Of a stretch of 64,000 nucleotides of DNA, positions 26,513 through 36,095 are shown piece after piece (the stretch's first letter is position 1; each line of letters opens with the position of its first letter). The notes under the pieces were generated by a model. That model was given only the letters and a program-made list of their open reading frames with translations, searched no databases and was not told the origin of the DNA. Location of the stretch: contig JAIOPH010000002.1 in the NCBI GenBank assembly GCA_021414005.1, positions 124,001-188,000 on the forward strand. The letters run 5' to 3'. The stretch is from Chthoniobacter sp. (GTDB lineage: Bacteria > Verrucomicrobiota > Verrucomicrobiia > Chthoniobacterales > Chthoniobacteraceae). The translations under genes and the position numbers were made by a program.

Positions 26513-29500
26513 TCACGACTGCCGGCGGCGGCCCAGCGCGCCGAGCGCGCCGACCAGCAGCAGGCCGAGTGTGCCCGGCTCGGGCACCACTGCGCTGCCG
26601 CCGAGGCCCGCGCCCTTGCCGCCGCTGCTGAAGGAACCGCTGGCCGTGCCGCTGGTGAAGACCACCGTCGCTCCCGCTCCGATGGTCAGCGAGCCGAGCG
26701 TCTGGCTCACCGTGCCGAAGCGCAGCTTGGTCGCCGCTCCGCCCACCGTGTCCGTCACCGTCACCACCGAGGTGCCGCTGCCGAGGGTGCCGTTCACATT
26801 GGTCGTGCCGTCATTGGCCGCGAGGGTGCCAAACGCCTGGGTCGTTCCGTTCAGGTCCAAAGTGCCGGTGCCCACTTTGGTGAAGGTCGCCGCCGTGCCA
26901 TTGCCGGTGTAGGTCGTGCTGGCATTGTTGCCGCCCACGCTCAGGGAGTTGGTCCCGGCGTTCAGGTCATCGGCTCCGCTCAGGCCACCCAGGTTGTAGG
27001 TATTGGTTCCCGCCACGGTAAAGGTCACGCTTTGCGCCCCGGCGGTACCGGTGTCCAGGGTGCTGGCCTGCACTGCATTCACATGCGCCAACTCCAGCGT
27101 GCCGCCGCTGACCGTGGTCGTGCCGGTGTAAGTGCTGGCCGCGGTCAATGTCAGCGTGCCGGCGCCGATCTTAATCAGGCCGTAGCTGCCGGCATCTCCG
27201 TTGTAGAAACCAGAGACCGTGAGGGTGTCGGCTTCGACGCCGACGGTGGTGTCGCTGCGGAGGGCGTAGCCGGGGCCGCCGCCGGGTGCATTGGTGAGCG
27301 CGTTATTGCCGCTGATGCTGCGCACGGCGCCGAGGCCGCCGACGCCCGCGCCCCAGACGTGGAAATGCTCGTCGAGGCTGATGCCGCCTTGCAGGGCCAG
27401 CGTCGCGCCGTCCTGGATGAAGGTCATCGTGGTGCCGTTGTGGCCGCCGACGCCGAGGCCTGTGCTGTTCGTGACCAGCAGCGTGCCCGCGTTGATCTGC
27501 GTCTGGCCGCCGTAGCTGTTCGCGCCGGAGAGCACCATGGTGCCGGTGCCGTTCTTGGTCAGGCCGACGTTGCCGTTCAACTGAGAAATCGGGCCGTTCA
27601 CCTCCAGGTCGGCCGCCGCGGCTCCGTCCGCGACGTTGAAAATCGAGCTGCTGAACCCGCCGTCGCCGCGGAAATTGAGTGCGCCATTGATCAGGGCCGT
27701 GCTGGCGCTGGCCGCGGTGGTCACGGTCACGAAATTCCACTGGATGTTGCCGGAACTCACACGCAGCTCGCCACCGGTCATGTTGACGTTCACGCCGTTG
27801 AAGAGGTGCGCGGTGGTGGTGGAGTGAACGAGGCCGCCGAGGATGTTCAGCGTGTCGATCCGGTTTCCGTTATTGTAGCCAAAGCCGGTGCCGTCGCCGC
27901 CGGAGAAGCGCAGCTCGCCGCCCACATTCACGGTGGCGGTGCCGCGGATGTAGCCGTTGCCTCCGCTCGATCCCGCCACTTCCAGCACGCCGCCATTCAC
28001 CGTGGTGCCGCCGGTGTGCGAGGCATTGGTCGCCAGCGTGAGCTTGCCGGAGCCGGTCTTTTCGAGGGCGAGGGTGAAGGCGTCGTTACCCGTGTTGTCG
28101 CGGAAGACGCCGTAGTAAGTGGTGTCCGTGCTCTGATTGACCGTCAGCGTCGAGCTCGCCGACGCGGCGCCGAAGCCACCGTGCGAGTTCTGCACGACGG
28201 CGAAGCCATTCGTCGAGGCGAGCGAGGCGATCGTCTGGTTGTTGCCGTATAATGCGAATTCGTTGTGCCCGCCGCTGGAGTTAAATAGGAGGCCGGAATT
28301 TGGTCCGAACTGGTTCGGCGCATTCATCAGCAGGAACGAACCGGGATTCAGCAGTTCCACGTTGCCGTGTGTCGCATTCCCAGTGCCGCTGGCAAACTGC
28401 ACATGGCCGCCGGAAACGTAGAGCGTGCCGGTCTGGGTGTTGTTGCCGGAAAGGATCAAACGGGAGCTGCCGGTCTTGTTCAGGTTGCCCGCGCCGTCCA
28501 CCGCGCCGGTGAGCGTGATGTTGCCGTTGCCGGGATTAAACGTCACCGCGGCATTGATGGCAAACGACCCGGTGTAGGTGTCGTTGAAACCGGCATCCGT
28601 TCCGATCGTGCCGCCATTGAGCGTAAAGTTATTGGCGAGGGTCAGTCCGGCCCAGGTCTTGAAGAGACCCGCGTTGATGGTGATCGGCGCGGTGCCGAAA
28701 GCGGTGTTCTCGTGCGGAACAATCGTGCCGGCGTTCAGGACGAAGCCCGCGAGATTCGTCGCGCCGCACAGCAGGCCGAGCTCGCTGCTGCCGACCTTCG
28801 TCAGGACGAAACCGCCACCATTAATGTGGTTCACGGTGTTGTTAGGGTCTGCGTTCCAGTCCAGCCGTCCGATGTCCCAGCGCCCGCCGTTGCCGCCGAT
28901 GCTCGCGTTGCCCGTGAGCGTGAGGCCGCGGACGGCATTGAGATTTGAAGCCCCGTGGTTACCGAGCGCGCCGAGCGCCGCATCCGAGCCGCTCCCGGCG
29001 ATCTGGATATTCTGGGTGTAGCCGTCGAGCTGCTGCGCGTTGACATCCAGCGACCCGCCGGAGGCGACGCTGATCGCCCCGCTGGAATCCCCGAAGGCGC
29101 TGGCAATCCCCGCCTTGAGGACGCCGCCGCTGACCGTCGTCGCGCCGGTGTAGCTGTTCGCCGCCGTGAGCGTGAGCGTGCCTGCGCCGCTCTTCGTCAG
29201 CGCGCCGGTGCCGCTGATGGCGTAGCCGACGGTCTGGTTGCCGTTGAGGTTGTAGGCGAGCGTTCCGTCGTTGGTGATGCCGCTGGTGGTCAGCGAACCG
29301 TCATTGCCGCCAGTGCCATCGCCGAGTTGCAGCGTGCCTGCGTTGATGACCGTCGCGCCCGTGAAGGTTTGCGCGGATTTGATGGTGACGGTCCCCGTGT
29401 TGTTCTTCGTGAGCCCGCCAGCGCCCGCGATGGCTCCGCCGGAGACGGTGTAAGCCGTCGTGTTATCGAAGGTCACGCCGCCGGGGGTGAGCGAGGCTCC

Positions 29501-31831
29501 CTGCACGGCGACGTTGAACGAAGTCGCCGTGTCATCGAAGGTCACGCTGTCGCCAGTGAGAAACAGGTCCGGGTTTCCGCCGAGGGTCCAGTTGCCGGTG
29601 GTATTCACGTCCCAGAAGGTCGGGTTGGTGCCGTCGTCGCCCGTCCAGACCACCGAGCCGGGGGTGAAGTCGAAGAGGAGCTGCGTGTTCCCGCCGTTCA
29701 GGTAGCTCGTGCCGCGACCGGTGAAGACGAAGTTTGTCCCCGGCACGCCGGTGATGCCGCCCACGGCCTCCAGCACCACGATGCCCGTGCCCAACGTGCT
29801 GATCGCGGGAACCAGCGTGACGGTGCCGCCCGTGGCGTTCACAGAGGCCGCACTCAGGTAGGTGCCGGTGGTCGGGTCGAAGCCGAGCGTGCTCGCGCCG
29901 GTAAGGGTCAGCGAGCCAGTGGTCGAGCCTTCACCGCTGAGCCCGCCACCGCTGACGGTGACGTTCGAGGTGAGCGAGCCTATCAGGTCCAAGCCGCCCG
30001 CTGTCACGGAGGTCGCGCCGGTGTAGGTGCTCGTCCCGGAGAGGGTCGTGATCCCCGCTCCACTCTGGGTCACGCTGCCCGTGCCCGAGATGGCATTGCC
30101 GTCGGAGAGGGCCGTGCTGCGGTTAAAGACCAGCGCGCCGTCATTGACCACTCCACCCGAGCCGAGCGACCCGGCGCTGCCACCGACCTCCAGCGTCGTC
30201 CCGACGTTGATCGTCGTGGTGCCGAGGTAGCTGTTTGCCCCGGTCAGGGTGATGGTGCCCGCCCCGCTCTGAGTCACGCTGCCCGAGCCCGAGATGACAT
30301 TGCCGACGGTGAGGGCCGTGCTGCGGTTGAAGAGCAGCGCGGCGTAGTTCGTCACCCCACCCGAGCCGAGCGTCCCGGCGGCTCCGCCGATCTCAAGCGT
30401 GCCGTCGTTAATCCTCGTGGTGCCGCTGTAGCTGTTGGCCCCGGTGAGCTTCATCGTGCCGGGGCCATTCTTGGTCAGGCCGACGGTACCGCCGCTCTGG
30501 GTGATCGGGCCGGTCACCTCCAAGTCGGTGGCCGCGGCTCCGTCTGCGACGTTGAAAATCGAGTTAGTGAACCCGCCGTCGCCGCGGAAGTTGATCGCGG
30601 CGTTGATCAGGGCCGTGCTGGCACTGGCCGCGGTGGTCACGTTCACGTAATTCCACTGGACGGTGCCGGAGGTCACACGCAGCTCGCCACCCGTCATGTT
30701 GACGTTCACGCCATTGAAGAGGTGCGCGCTGCCGACGGAGTGAACGAGGCCGCCGTTGATGTTCAGCGTGTCGATCCGGTTTCCGCCGTTGTAGCCGAAG
30801 CCGGTGCCGTCGCCGCCGGTGAAGCGCAGCTCGCCGCCTGCATTCACCGTGGCGGTGCCGCGGATGTAGCCGTTGCCGCCACTCGACCCCGAGACTTCCA
30901 GCACGCCGGAGTTCACCGTCGTGCCGCCGGTGTAGCTGTTGTTGTTGGTCAGCGTCAGCGAGCCGTTGCCGGACTTGGCCAGGGAGCCAGACCCGCCGAG
31001 CGAAGTGGCGACCGTCACGGCATACGCAGTGTCAATCGTCATCCCCCCGCTTGTGATCGTCGCTCCGGCACGGTTGTTGACATCGCCGTTGTTGAACACC
31101 GCCAGGTAATCACTGCTCGCACCGGTCGGCACGAGCGTCACTCCACCACCCATGAACAAGCCACCAGTCCCATTAAACGCGGCGTTGCCGACTTTGACAA
31201 ACGGCGTCGTCACCGTGCCGCCGTAAAGTTCCACCTGCGAGGCAATGATGGAAAGATCGATTCCGCCCGTGGCCGTCACGGTGCTGTTGTCCTCCCGGAA
31301 CACGTTCCACGCATCCGCGCAGTTGATGGTTCCACCGACATTCAGGGTGGCGTTGTTGAGATAGATCATTCCACGCCGAGCCGTCGCATTGCCACTGGTG
31401 GCGACGGTGATGTTCTCCAGCCTCAGTCGCTGATTATAAGCCTCGCCGATGCTGTCAACACCACCGTTCCCGAGGGAGGGATTGTATCCACCCCAGCTCA
31501 GAATACTTGCCAGGGACAAATTGCTGCCGGTTAGGATGAGTTCGTGCGCGCCCGACGGGCTGCCGCCATTGTTGTAAGTCAGAGTGCCGCCGGTGATGGC
31601 TTGGGTGAGCGTGACCGTGCCGTTAATGTTATTGAAAATCGCGTTGTCCGGCGTGGCGTTATTCCAGATGGAGCCCGTCCAGTTCGTGTCGGTGGTGTTC
31701 CAGTTGCCGGTCGCGGCGCCATTGTCCCAAGTCAGGGTGGCGGCGTGGACGGCCGGCGCGAGGTGGAGGCCGAGCAGCGCGGCGATGGTGGACGAGAGAA
31801 TGACGCGGGGGGTGAGGGAGGATATTTTCAT
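26513..31831 (-). CDS. Giant PEP-CTERM protein with autotransporter-like (PATR) beta-helix repeats
   Basis: 1,772 residues from the ATG at 31831. Signal peptide MKISSLTPRVILSSTIAALL to about residue 31. The body consists of TLTWDNGAATGNWNTTDTNW-type starts and dozens of PATR units (LTKNGTGTMVLSGANSYGGQ, TINAGTL and similar) that form a right-handed beta-helix. Two copies of a segment of about 180 residues (SGSSGGNGYIRGTATVN to the following PATR unit) are about 90% alike, at roughly 27.5-28.0 and 30.4-30.95 kb. The C-terminus is a PEP-CTERM signal: VVPEPGTLGLLLVG (VPEP, hydrophobic helix) then RRR. Such proteins are sorted to the surface by exosortase. An identical operator copy lies 67 bp upstream. 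No catalytic motif seen; adhesion or glycan binding is likely. Confidence 0.85.
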   Translation of the reverse strand: MKISSLTPRVILSSTIAALLGLHLAPAVHAATLTWDNGAATGNWNTTDTNWTGSIWNNATPDNAIFNNINGTVTLTQAITGGTLTYNNGGSPSGAHELILTGSNLSLASILSWGGYNPSLGNGGVDSIGEAYNQRLRLENITVATSGNATARRGMIYLNNATLNVGGTINCADAWNVFREDNSTVTATGGIDLSIIASQVELYGGTVTTPFVKVGNAAFNGTGGLFMGGGVTLVPTGASSDYLAVFNNGDVNNRAGATITSGGMTIDTAYAVTVATSLGGSGSLAKSGNGSLTLTNNNSYTGGTTVNSGVLEVSGSSGGNGYIRGTATVNAGGELRFTGGDGTGFGYNGGNRIDTLNINGGLVHSVGSAHLFNGVNVNMTGGELRVTSGTVQWNYVNVTTAASASTALINAAINFRGDGGFTNSIFNVADGAAATDLEVTGPITQSGGTVGLTKNGPGTMKLTGANSYSGTTRINDGTLEIGGAAGTLGSGGVTNYAALLFNRSTALTVGNVISGSGSVTQSGAGTITLTGANSYLGTTTINVGTTLEVGGSAGSLGSGGVVNDGALVFNRSTALSDGNAISGTGSVTQSGAGITTLSGTSTYTGATSVTAGGLDLIGSLTSNVTVSGGGLSGEGSTTGSLTLTGASTLGFDPTTGTYLSAASVNATGGTVTLVPAISTLGTGIVVLEAVGGITGVPGTNFVFTGRGTSYLNGGNTQLLFDFTPGSVVWTGDDGTNPTFWDVNTTGNWTLGGNPDLFLTGDSVTFDDTATSFNVAVQGASLTPGGVTFDNTTAYTVSGGAIAGAGGLTKNNTGTVTIKSAQTFTGATVINAGTLQLGDGTGGNDGSLTTSGITNDGTLAYNLNGNQTVGYAISGTGALTKSGAGTLTLTAANSYTGATTVSGGVLKAGIASAFGDSSGAISVASGGSLDVNAQQLDGYTQNIQIAGSGSDAALGALGNHGASNLNAVRGLTLTGNASIGGNGGRWDIGRLDWNADPNNTVNHINGGGFVLTKVGSSELGLLCGATNLAGFVLNAGTIVPHENTAFGTAPITINAGLFKTWAGLTLANNFTLNGGTIGTDAGFNDTYTGSFAINAAVTFNPGNGNITLTGAVDGAGNLNKTGSSRLILSGNNTQTGTLYVSGGHVQFASGTGNATHGNVELLNPGSFLLMNAPNQFGPNSGLLFNSSGGHNEFALYGNNQTIASLASTNGFAVVQNSHGGFGAASASSTLTVNQSTDTTYYGVFRDNTGNDAFTLALEKTGSGKLTLATNASHTGGTTVNGGVLEVAGSSGGNGYIRGTATVNVGGELRFSGGDGTGFGYNNGNRIDTLNILGGLVHSTTTAHLFNGVNVNMTGGELRVSSGNIQWNFVTVTTAASASTALINGALNFRGDGGFSSSIFNVADGAAAADLEVNGPISQLNGNVGLTKNGTGTMVLSGANSYGGQTQINAGTLLVTNSTGLGVGGHNGTTMTFIQDGATLALQGGISLDEHFHVWGAGVGGLGAVRSISGNNALTNAPGGGPGYALRSDTTVGVEADTLTVSGFYNGDAGSYGLIKIGAGTLTLTAASTYTGTTTVSGGTLELAHVNAVQASTLDTGTAGAQSVTFTVAGTNTYNLGGLSGADDLNAGTNSLSVGGNNASTTYTGNGTAATFTKVGTGTLDLNGTTQAFGTLAANDGTTNVNGTLGSGTSVVTVTDTVGGAATKLRFGTVSQTLGSLTIGAGATVVFTSGTASGSFSSGGKGAGLGGSAVVPEPGTLGLLLVGALGALGRRRQS

Positions 31832-31897
31832 GGTTGGAGGGTGCGGGTAGACTGGAGAGTGGCGAGAGCGCAGGAATTTTATCCGCTCTCCCCAGCC

Positions 31898-31919
31898 CGT
31901 CCACGACATGAACATGTCG
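31898..31919. promoter_or_regulatory. Shared operator copy 1 (dyad GACATG-AA-CATGTC)
   Basis: Bases 31904-31919 form a 16-bp dyad, CGACATG-AA-CATGTCG. A 21-bp block (31898-31918) around it is identical to 44528-44548. It lies 67-88 bp upstream of the PEP-CTERM gene start. On the minus strand a GGATAAAAT box occurs about 20 bp downstream of the dyad and could be the -10 element. Binding by the LuxR-type regulator of this locus is inference. Confidence 0.6.
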
Positions 31920-31978
31920 CCCGGCCTCCCTGGCGCGGCACTGCGACCGGGTTTGCCGGAGTCACAGTTGGACGGGTG

Positions 31979-34900
31979 TCACCCAGAGCCGTTCGAACAG
32001 CCGGGAACTCGCCCCGGCGGGAAAAGGTCGAACTGGGTGATGGGTGCGTCGATCGTGAGGCGGGCTTGGGATGCGGTGACTGCGGGGAAACGTTTCGAGT
32101 AAATGATTCCGTAGATTTTGCCCTGATGCACGATGCGCCATTGGCCGTCAGGTTGGAGGACTTCGAGCCGGAAGGACTTCGCCTGACCTCGCAGGTAGTT
32201 CGGGTTTTCGATGGTGAACTCGAGGCGGTCGAAGGTCTTCGCTGCGCCGAGGTCGATGGTCGTGCCGGATTTGCCGGCGGTGAGGGAGCCTGCGGAAACG
32301 CCGGCGCGGACGATGGCTTCGAGCCGCTGGTCGTATTCGATTTTCAGCAGCGAGTCGGAGAGCGCGGATTGCTTCAGCACTTTCGCCGGGAGTTGCGGCA
32401 CGGGGTACTTTCCATGCACGTAGAGCACGTTGTCGCGGAAGTTGCAGCCGGGCCAGAACGTGCCGCGGGTGTTCGTCACACTTTCGCCGAATTTCGCAAT
32501 CCACAGGCCGGTGACCGGGCCGGGCGTGGGGAGGCCGTCGAGCATGGGCGGGAGGTTGAAGAGCCAGTTGCGGTCGGCGCAGGCGATCTCGACGAGCGTG
32601 CGGATGCGAGCCTCGGGCGCGCTGTGATTGATGATGTCCTTGCGGCGGGATTCGGGTGTGACCTTGAGGGCGGTGATGCGGCCATTCTGATAGACGCCCT
32701 CGACGGTCGTGTTCCTCGCGGCGGCGAGTTTGAACGAGACATCCCAGTCCTCCGGCCATGCCGGGAGCAGGTGGATTTTGTCGCCGTCGGATTGCAGCAG
32801 CATCGCTTGGAGGGTGTTCACGGAGTTCGCGCCGTGGTCGTTGTCCGGCGTACCGTCCATCTTGGTTTCCCAAAATGCCGGGAACTTCGCGCGCGGGCGG
32901 TAGGGAAAAGGCAGGCCGGATTTCGGATCGCCGACGACAAAGCCGGGCGATTCGCAGCTCCCGCGCATCAGCTCCCCGTTCGGGCCTTTGACAATGTTGC
33001 CGGTCCAGTGCGCGAAGCGGTCGTGGAAATTGATGCTGGCGAGTCGCGCAGCCTCGCGTGCGAGACCGAGGCAGGCGGCTTGAACGGGCGCGGACTGCCA
33101 GCCGCCAGTCTCCACCGGCTGCCAATCCACGGTGCCGTCGAGGCTGGTGTTTCGCACGTGGAACGACTGGCGTGCCATCGCGAGTTTCTGCGGCGTGCCG
33201 AGCCATGCCTGACGAAAGGGATAGATCGAATACATCTCCGGCGTTTCGCAATCCACGCGACCGGGGTCATAAACCTCGCCGACAGCGAGCAGGTCCATGC
33301 CGCGGATGCGGCGGGTCGGCACGTCCGGCAGTATCGCGCGCCATTTCGCGAAAGTCGCGCGGCGCTGCGCGTCGATGGGAAACGATAGCAGCAGATCGAG
33401 CAGAAATTTCATGCAGCCCATCTCGGTCGCAGGATTGGTGACCCCCTGATACGTCTCTGCGCAGCCGACGCCTTCCATCAGCATCCGGCCTTTGGCGTCG
33501 GTTTTGGTGAAGCGGTTGTAGTAAAACTTCAGCCCCTCCTCCGCGCAGGGCAGCACGGTTTCACGGAGAAACTTTTCGTCGCGCGTGTGCGAGTAGGTTT
33601 CCGCCATGATGGCGGGCAGCTCGACAGTCGCGAGCAGGTGAGTGCGCAGATGCGCCGCCATGCCCTCGATCGGGAAGACTCCCACGTTGTGCAGCCAACT
33701 CGCCTCGAAGATCATCGCGCCGTCCACGCCGTAGAGTTTCTTGCAGCGGTCGTGGGCGATTTCGAGTCCGTCGCGGACGAACTTCATCCCCGGAAGGATC
33801 GTGTCGTAATCGCCGCGAGCGGCCATCGCCCAATACGGGTGGCGGGTGTTTTGCCACATGAAAGAAAGCTGCGCCCAGTCGCGCCCGTCGGGTGAAGTCG
33901 GCGAGCCCTTCGGCTTGTCGAAGACCATCGCGCCGGCGGGCATGTCCATGGTGAAGAGCGAGCCGTTGTAGGCTGGCGGCACCGCGCCACGGCTGGCGAT
34001 GGCCTCGCAGAAGCGCTCCAGCGCGTAACGCTGGGTAATTTGCGCAGCGTTCTGCGCGGCGGGGATTTCCTTGTGGCCCGCGTAAACGTCGCGTGCCTGC
34101 GGGAACTGCATGAAGCGGAATGGGTCGAGGTCGCAGGTGCCTGCCCCCGCTTTCGGGATGAAGATGTGGCTTCGGTTCCAGAACGATTTCCAATAGGCGA
34201 GGTGAGCATTCCAATCCGACCGCACCGGCTTGAGCGCCTCGGCTTTCCAACCCTCCAAAGTCTCCGGCTGGCTGGTGAGAACGCGCACGGTCGCGTCGAT
34301 AGCGGTGACAGGCTGCGGCGATGCGAGGGTGGTCGGGTTAATGCGCTTGAACCCTGTGGCCGAGAGCACGCAACCGGAGGTGCGGTGAAGGATGGGATCC
34401 TTGGTTTTGGCCACGAGTTCCGGGGAGTTCTGACGGACGAAATTTTCCGCCCAAACGGAGGACTGATTGCGGTAGCACCATGCGACATGGTCGGCGGTGT
34501 CGTGAAACAACAGCGCCGCCGTGCCCGAGCCCGGCAATGGGTCGGCGGCGTTCTGCCACTGGCGCAGTGACTCCGCCATGATGCTGACTTTTCGCGCCGT
34601 GGCGCAGTAGCCCTGGACGCGGATTACCGGCGCATTCGCATCCACCCAGACGCGGAACCGCGCATCGCCCGCCACGACTTCCACGGCAGCCTGCTCCAGC
34701 ACCAGCGTGGTTTTGAGGTTGTTTGCCTCCAGGACGGGATCGGTCCGAAGCCGGATGCGGCCGAGTTTCGGCAGGAGGTGCTGCGCGTCGAAGGCATCGA
34801 CCTTGGCGACGTAGAGCATGAGGTCGCCGTTGGATTCGACCCAGACACTGATGCCCGCGTCGCCATTGCCCAGCGGCATGGAGCTGAACGATTCGTCGGT

Positions 34901-35011
34901 GCTGCGCGCATCCCAGACGACGTTGCAGTCAGCGAGCTTATCGATGGCTGGTGCCGCTCCGGTGAGCACGGCGGCAAGCGCCGCGGCGAGAAGCGCAGAC
35001 GAAGAGCGTTT
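31979..35011 (-). CDS. DUF5703-type secreted glycoside hydrolase (GH95-like six-hairpin)
   Basis: 1,010 residues from a GTG at 35011; the signal peptide is KRSSSALLAAALAAVLTGAA. The N-terminal domain matches DUF5703: DCNVVWDARSTDESFSSMPL, GNGDAGISVWVE and KVDAFDAQHLLPKLGRIRL. The middle (about 260-750) is an alpha/alpha-barrel-like region with KEIPAAQNAAQITQRYALER and WAQLSFMWQNTRHPYWAMAA, and the C-terminus has a discoidin-like beta domain (about 890-1000). The family is close to GH95 fucosidases. A TTG at 35038 is an alternative start. It lies 28 bp downstream of the RhaT-type gene in the same operon. It probably attacks a fucose- or rhamnose-containing glycan; the linkage is unknown. Confidence 0.8.
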   Translation of the reverse strand, partial: KRSSSALLAAALAAVLTGAAPAIDKLADCNVVWDARSTDESFSSMPLGNGDAGISVWVESNGDLMLYVAKVDAFDAQHLLPKLGRIRLRTDPVLEANNLKTTLVLEQAAVEVVAGDARFRVWVDANAPVIRVQGYCATARKVSIMAESLRQWQNAADPLPGSGTAALLFHDTADHVAWCYRNQSSVWAENFVRQNSPELVAKTKDPILHRTSGCVLSATGFKRINPTTLASPQPVTAIDATVRVLTSQPETLEGWKAEALKPVRSDWNAHLAYWKSFWNRSHIFIPKAGAGTCDLDPFRFMQFPQARDVYAGHKEIPAAQNAAQITQRYALERFCEAIASRGAVPPAYNGSLFTMDMPAGAMVFDKPKGSPTSPDGRDWAQLSFMWQNTRHPYWAMAARGDYDTILPGMKFVRDGLEIAHDRCKKLYGVDGAMIFEASWLHNVGVFPIEGMAAHLRTHLLATVELPAIMAETYSHTRDEKFLRETVLPCAEEGLKFYYNRFTKTDAKGRMLMEGVGCAETYQGVTNPATEMGCMKFLLDLLLSFPIDAQRRATFAKWRAILPDVPTRRIRGMDLLAVGEVYDPGRVDCETPEMYSIYPFRQAWLGTPQKLAMARQSFHVRNTSLDGTVDWQPVETGGWQSAPVQAACLGLAREAARLASINFHDRFAHWTGNIVKGPNGELMRGSCESPGFVVGDPKSGLPFPYRPRAKFPAFWETKMDGTPDNDHGANSVNTLQAMLLQSDGDKIHLLPAWPEDWDVSFKLAAARNTTVEGVYQNGRITALKVTPESRRKDIINHSAPEARIRTLVEIACADRNWLFNLPPMLDGLPTPGPVTGLWIAKFGESVTNTRGTFWPGCNFRDNVLYVHGKYPVPQLPAKVLKQSALSDSLLKIEYDQRLEAIVRAGVSAGSLTAGKSGTTIDLGAAKTFDRLEFTIENPNYLRGQAKSFRLEVLQPDGQWRIVHQGKIYGIIYSKRFPAVTASQARLTIDAPITQFDLFPPGRVPGCSNGSG

Positions 35012-35039
35012 CACGATCGAGGTCGTCACGAAGGGCAAG

Positions 35040-36092
35040 TCATTCGCCCGCCGGGGCCGCGCCGAGGTAGTTGCTGACGCCGACGACGAGCGTGCTGAGG
35101 AAGACGATCGCGATGCCGGCGAGGATGAGGCGCAGGGTGCGCGGGCGGGTCTCCTTCCACTCGCCGAGGCGGATCGCCCAGAGGTTGCTGAAGACGATGA
35201 TGAACGCCATGTGCAGCGTCCAACTGCTGAAGTCGTAGGCGCCCATCTTCGTCGTGCCCATGCCGTAAAACATGAACTGGAAATACCACGTCACGCCCGC
35301 GATGGCCGCGAGCAGGTAGTTCGTCAGCGTGGGCGCAGAGGAGCAACCGAGGTAGTCGCCCGCGCTCCGGTTTTTGATGTTCAGAAAAACGCACCAGAGC
35401 GCATTCGTCGTGAAGCCGCCGGCGAGGATCACGACGAGGACGGGCGTGTTTTTCCACAGATCGCTGACGCCGTGTTGCGTGGCGAGTGCCGCGATGGGTG
35501 CGCCGGCGCGGAAGGCGAAGGACATGCACGCGCTCATCACGCCCGCGAAGAGCGCGACGAGCACGCCTTTGAAAAAGCTGAACTCGCCCTCGACGCCGTG
35601 AGTTCCGGCGGCGGTGAGGTCGCGCTCCTTCGCCATGCCGGCGACTCCGCACACGACGATGCCCGCGAGGCAGACGGCGAGCCCGGCGAGCAACACGAGC
35701 CCGGAGGTGTTGCCGAGCAGCGCGCCGAATTTCCCATCGTAAATCGGCGGCACGATGGTGCCGAAAAACGCGCAGAACCCGAGCGCGACGGCGTAGCCGA
35801 GCGAGAGTCCGAGGTAGCGGCAGGAGAGCCCGAAGGTCAGGCCGCCGATGCCCCAGAGCAGGCCGAAGAGATAGGTCCAGCCAAGCGTCGCGGGCGGCAC
35901 AGCGGCGAGCAGGCCGCGAAGATCCGGCACGACGAGCGAGGCGACGACGAGCGGCGCGATGAGCCAGGAAAAGACGCCGTTGACGAGCCAGCCGCTTTCC
36001 CACGACCAGCCCTTGATCTTGCGGATCGGCAGATAAAACGTGCCTGCGGCGAAACCGCCGAGGGCGTGAAGGAGGACTCCGAGTGCGACCAT
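35040..36092 (-). CDS. RhaT-family L-rhamnose/proton symporter-like transporter
   Basis: 350 residues, about ten membrane segments, starting MVALGVLLHALGGFAAGTFY. RhaT family features: FYLPIRKIKGWSWES (about 19-33), W-T-Y-L-F-G-L-L-W-G-I-G-G in helix 3, and GCSSAPTLTNYLLAAIAGVTWYFQFMFYGMG near the end. RhaT brings L-rhamnose (and sometimes other 6-deoxy sugars) into the cell with protons. It sits between the sugar isomerase and the DUF5703 glycosidase, so it is the uptake step of this locus. 3 bp separate it from the isomerase stop. High family confidence; the exact sugar is inferred. Confidence 0.9.
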   Translation of the reverse strand: MVALGVLLHALGGFAAGTFYLPIRKIKGWSWESGWLVNGVFSWLIAPLVVASLVVPDLRGLLAAVPPATLGWTYLFGLLWGIGGLTFGLSCRYLGLSLGYAVALGFCAFFGTIVPPIYDGKFGALLGNTSGLVLLAGLAVCLAGIVVCGVAGMAKERDLTAAGTHGVEGEFSFFKGVLVALFAGVMSACMSFAFRAGAPIAALATQHGVSDLWKNTPVLVVILAGGFTTNALWCVFLNIKNRSAGDYLGCSSAPTLTNYLLAAIAGVTWYFQFMFYGMGTTKMGAYDFSSWTLHMAFIIVFSNLWAIRLGEWKETRPRTLRLILAGIAIVFLSTLVVGVSNYLGAAPAGE

Positions 36093-36095
36093 AAA

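Noticed and set aside
28955..31534. Long plus-strand frame of 859 codons
   Set aside because: Antisense of the PATR repeats; no domain, and the minus-strand product has signal peptide, repeats and PEP-CTERM.
26513..31831. CRISPR-like short repeats
   Set aside because: The repeats are PATR protein repeats in one long frame, varied in length and without spacers.
31832..31915. N-terminal extension MFMSWTGWG of the PEP-CTERM gene
   Set aside because: Its codons come from the shared operator; the real signal peptide starts at 31831.
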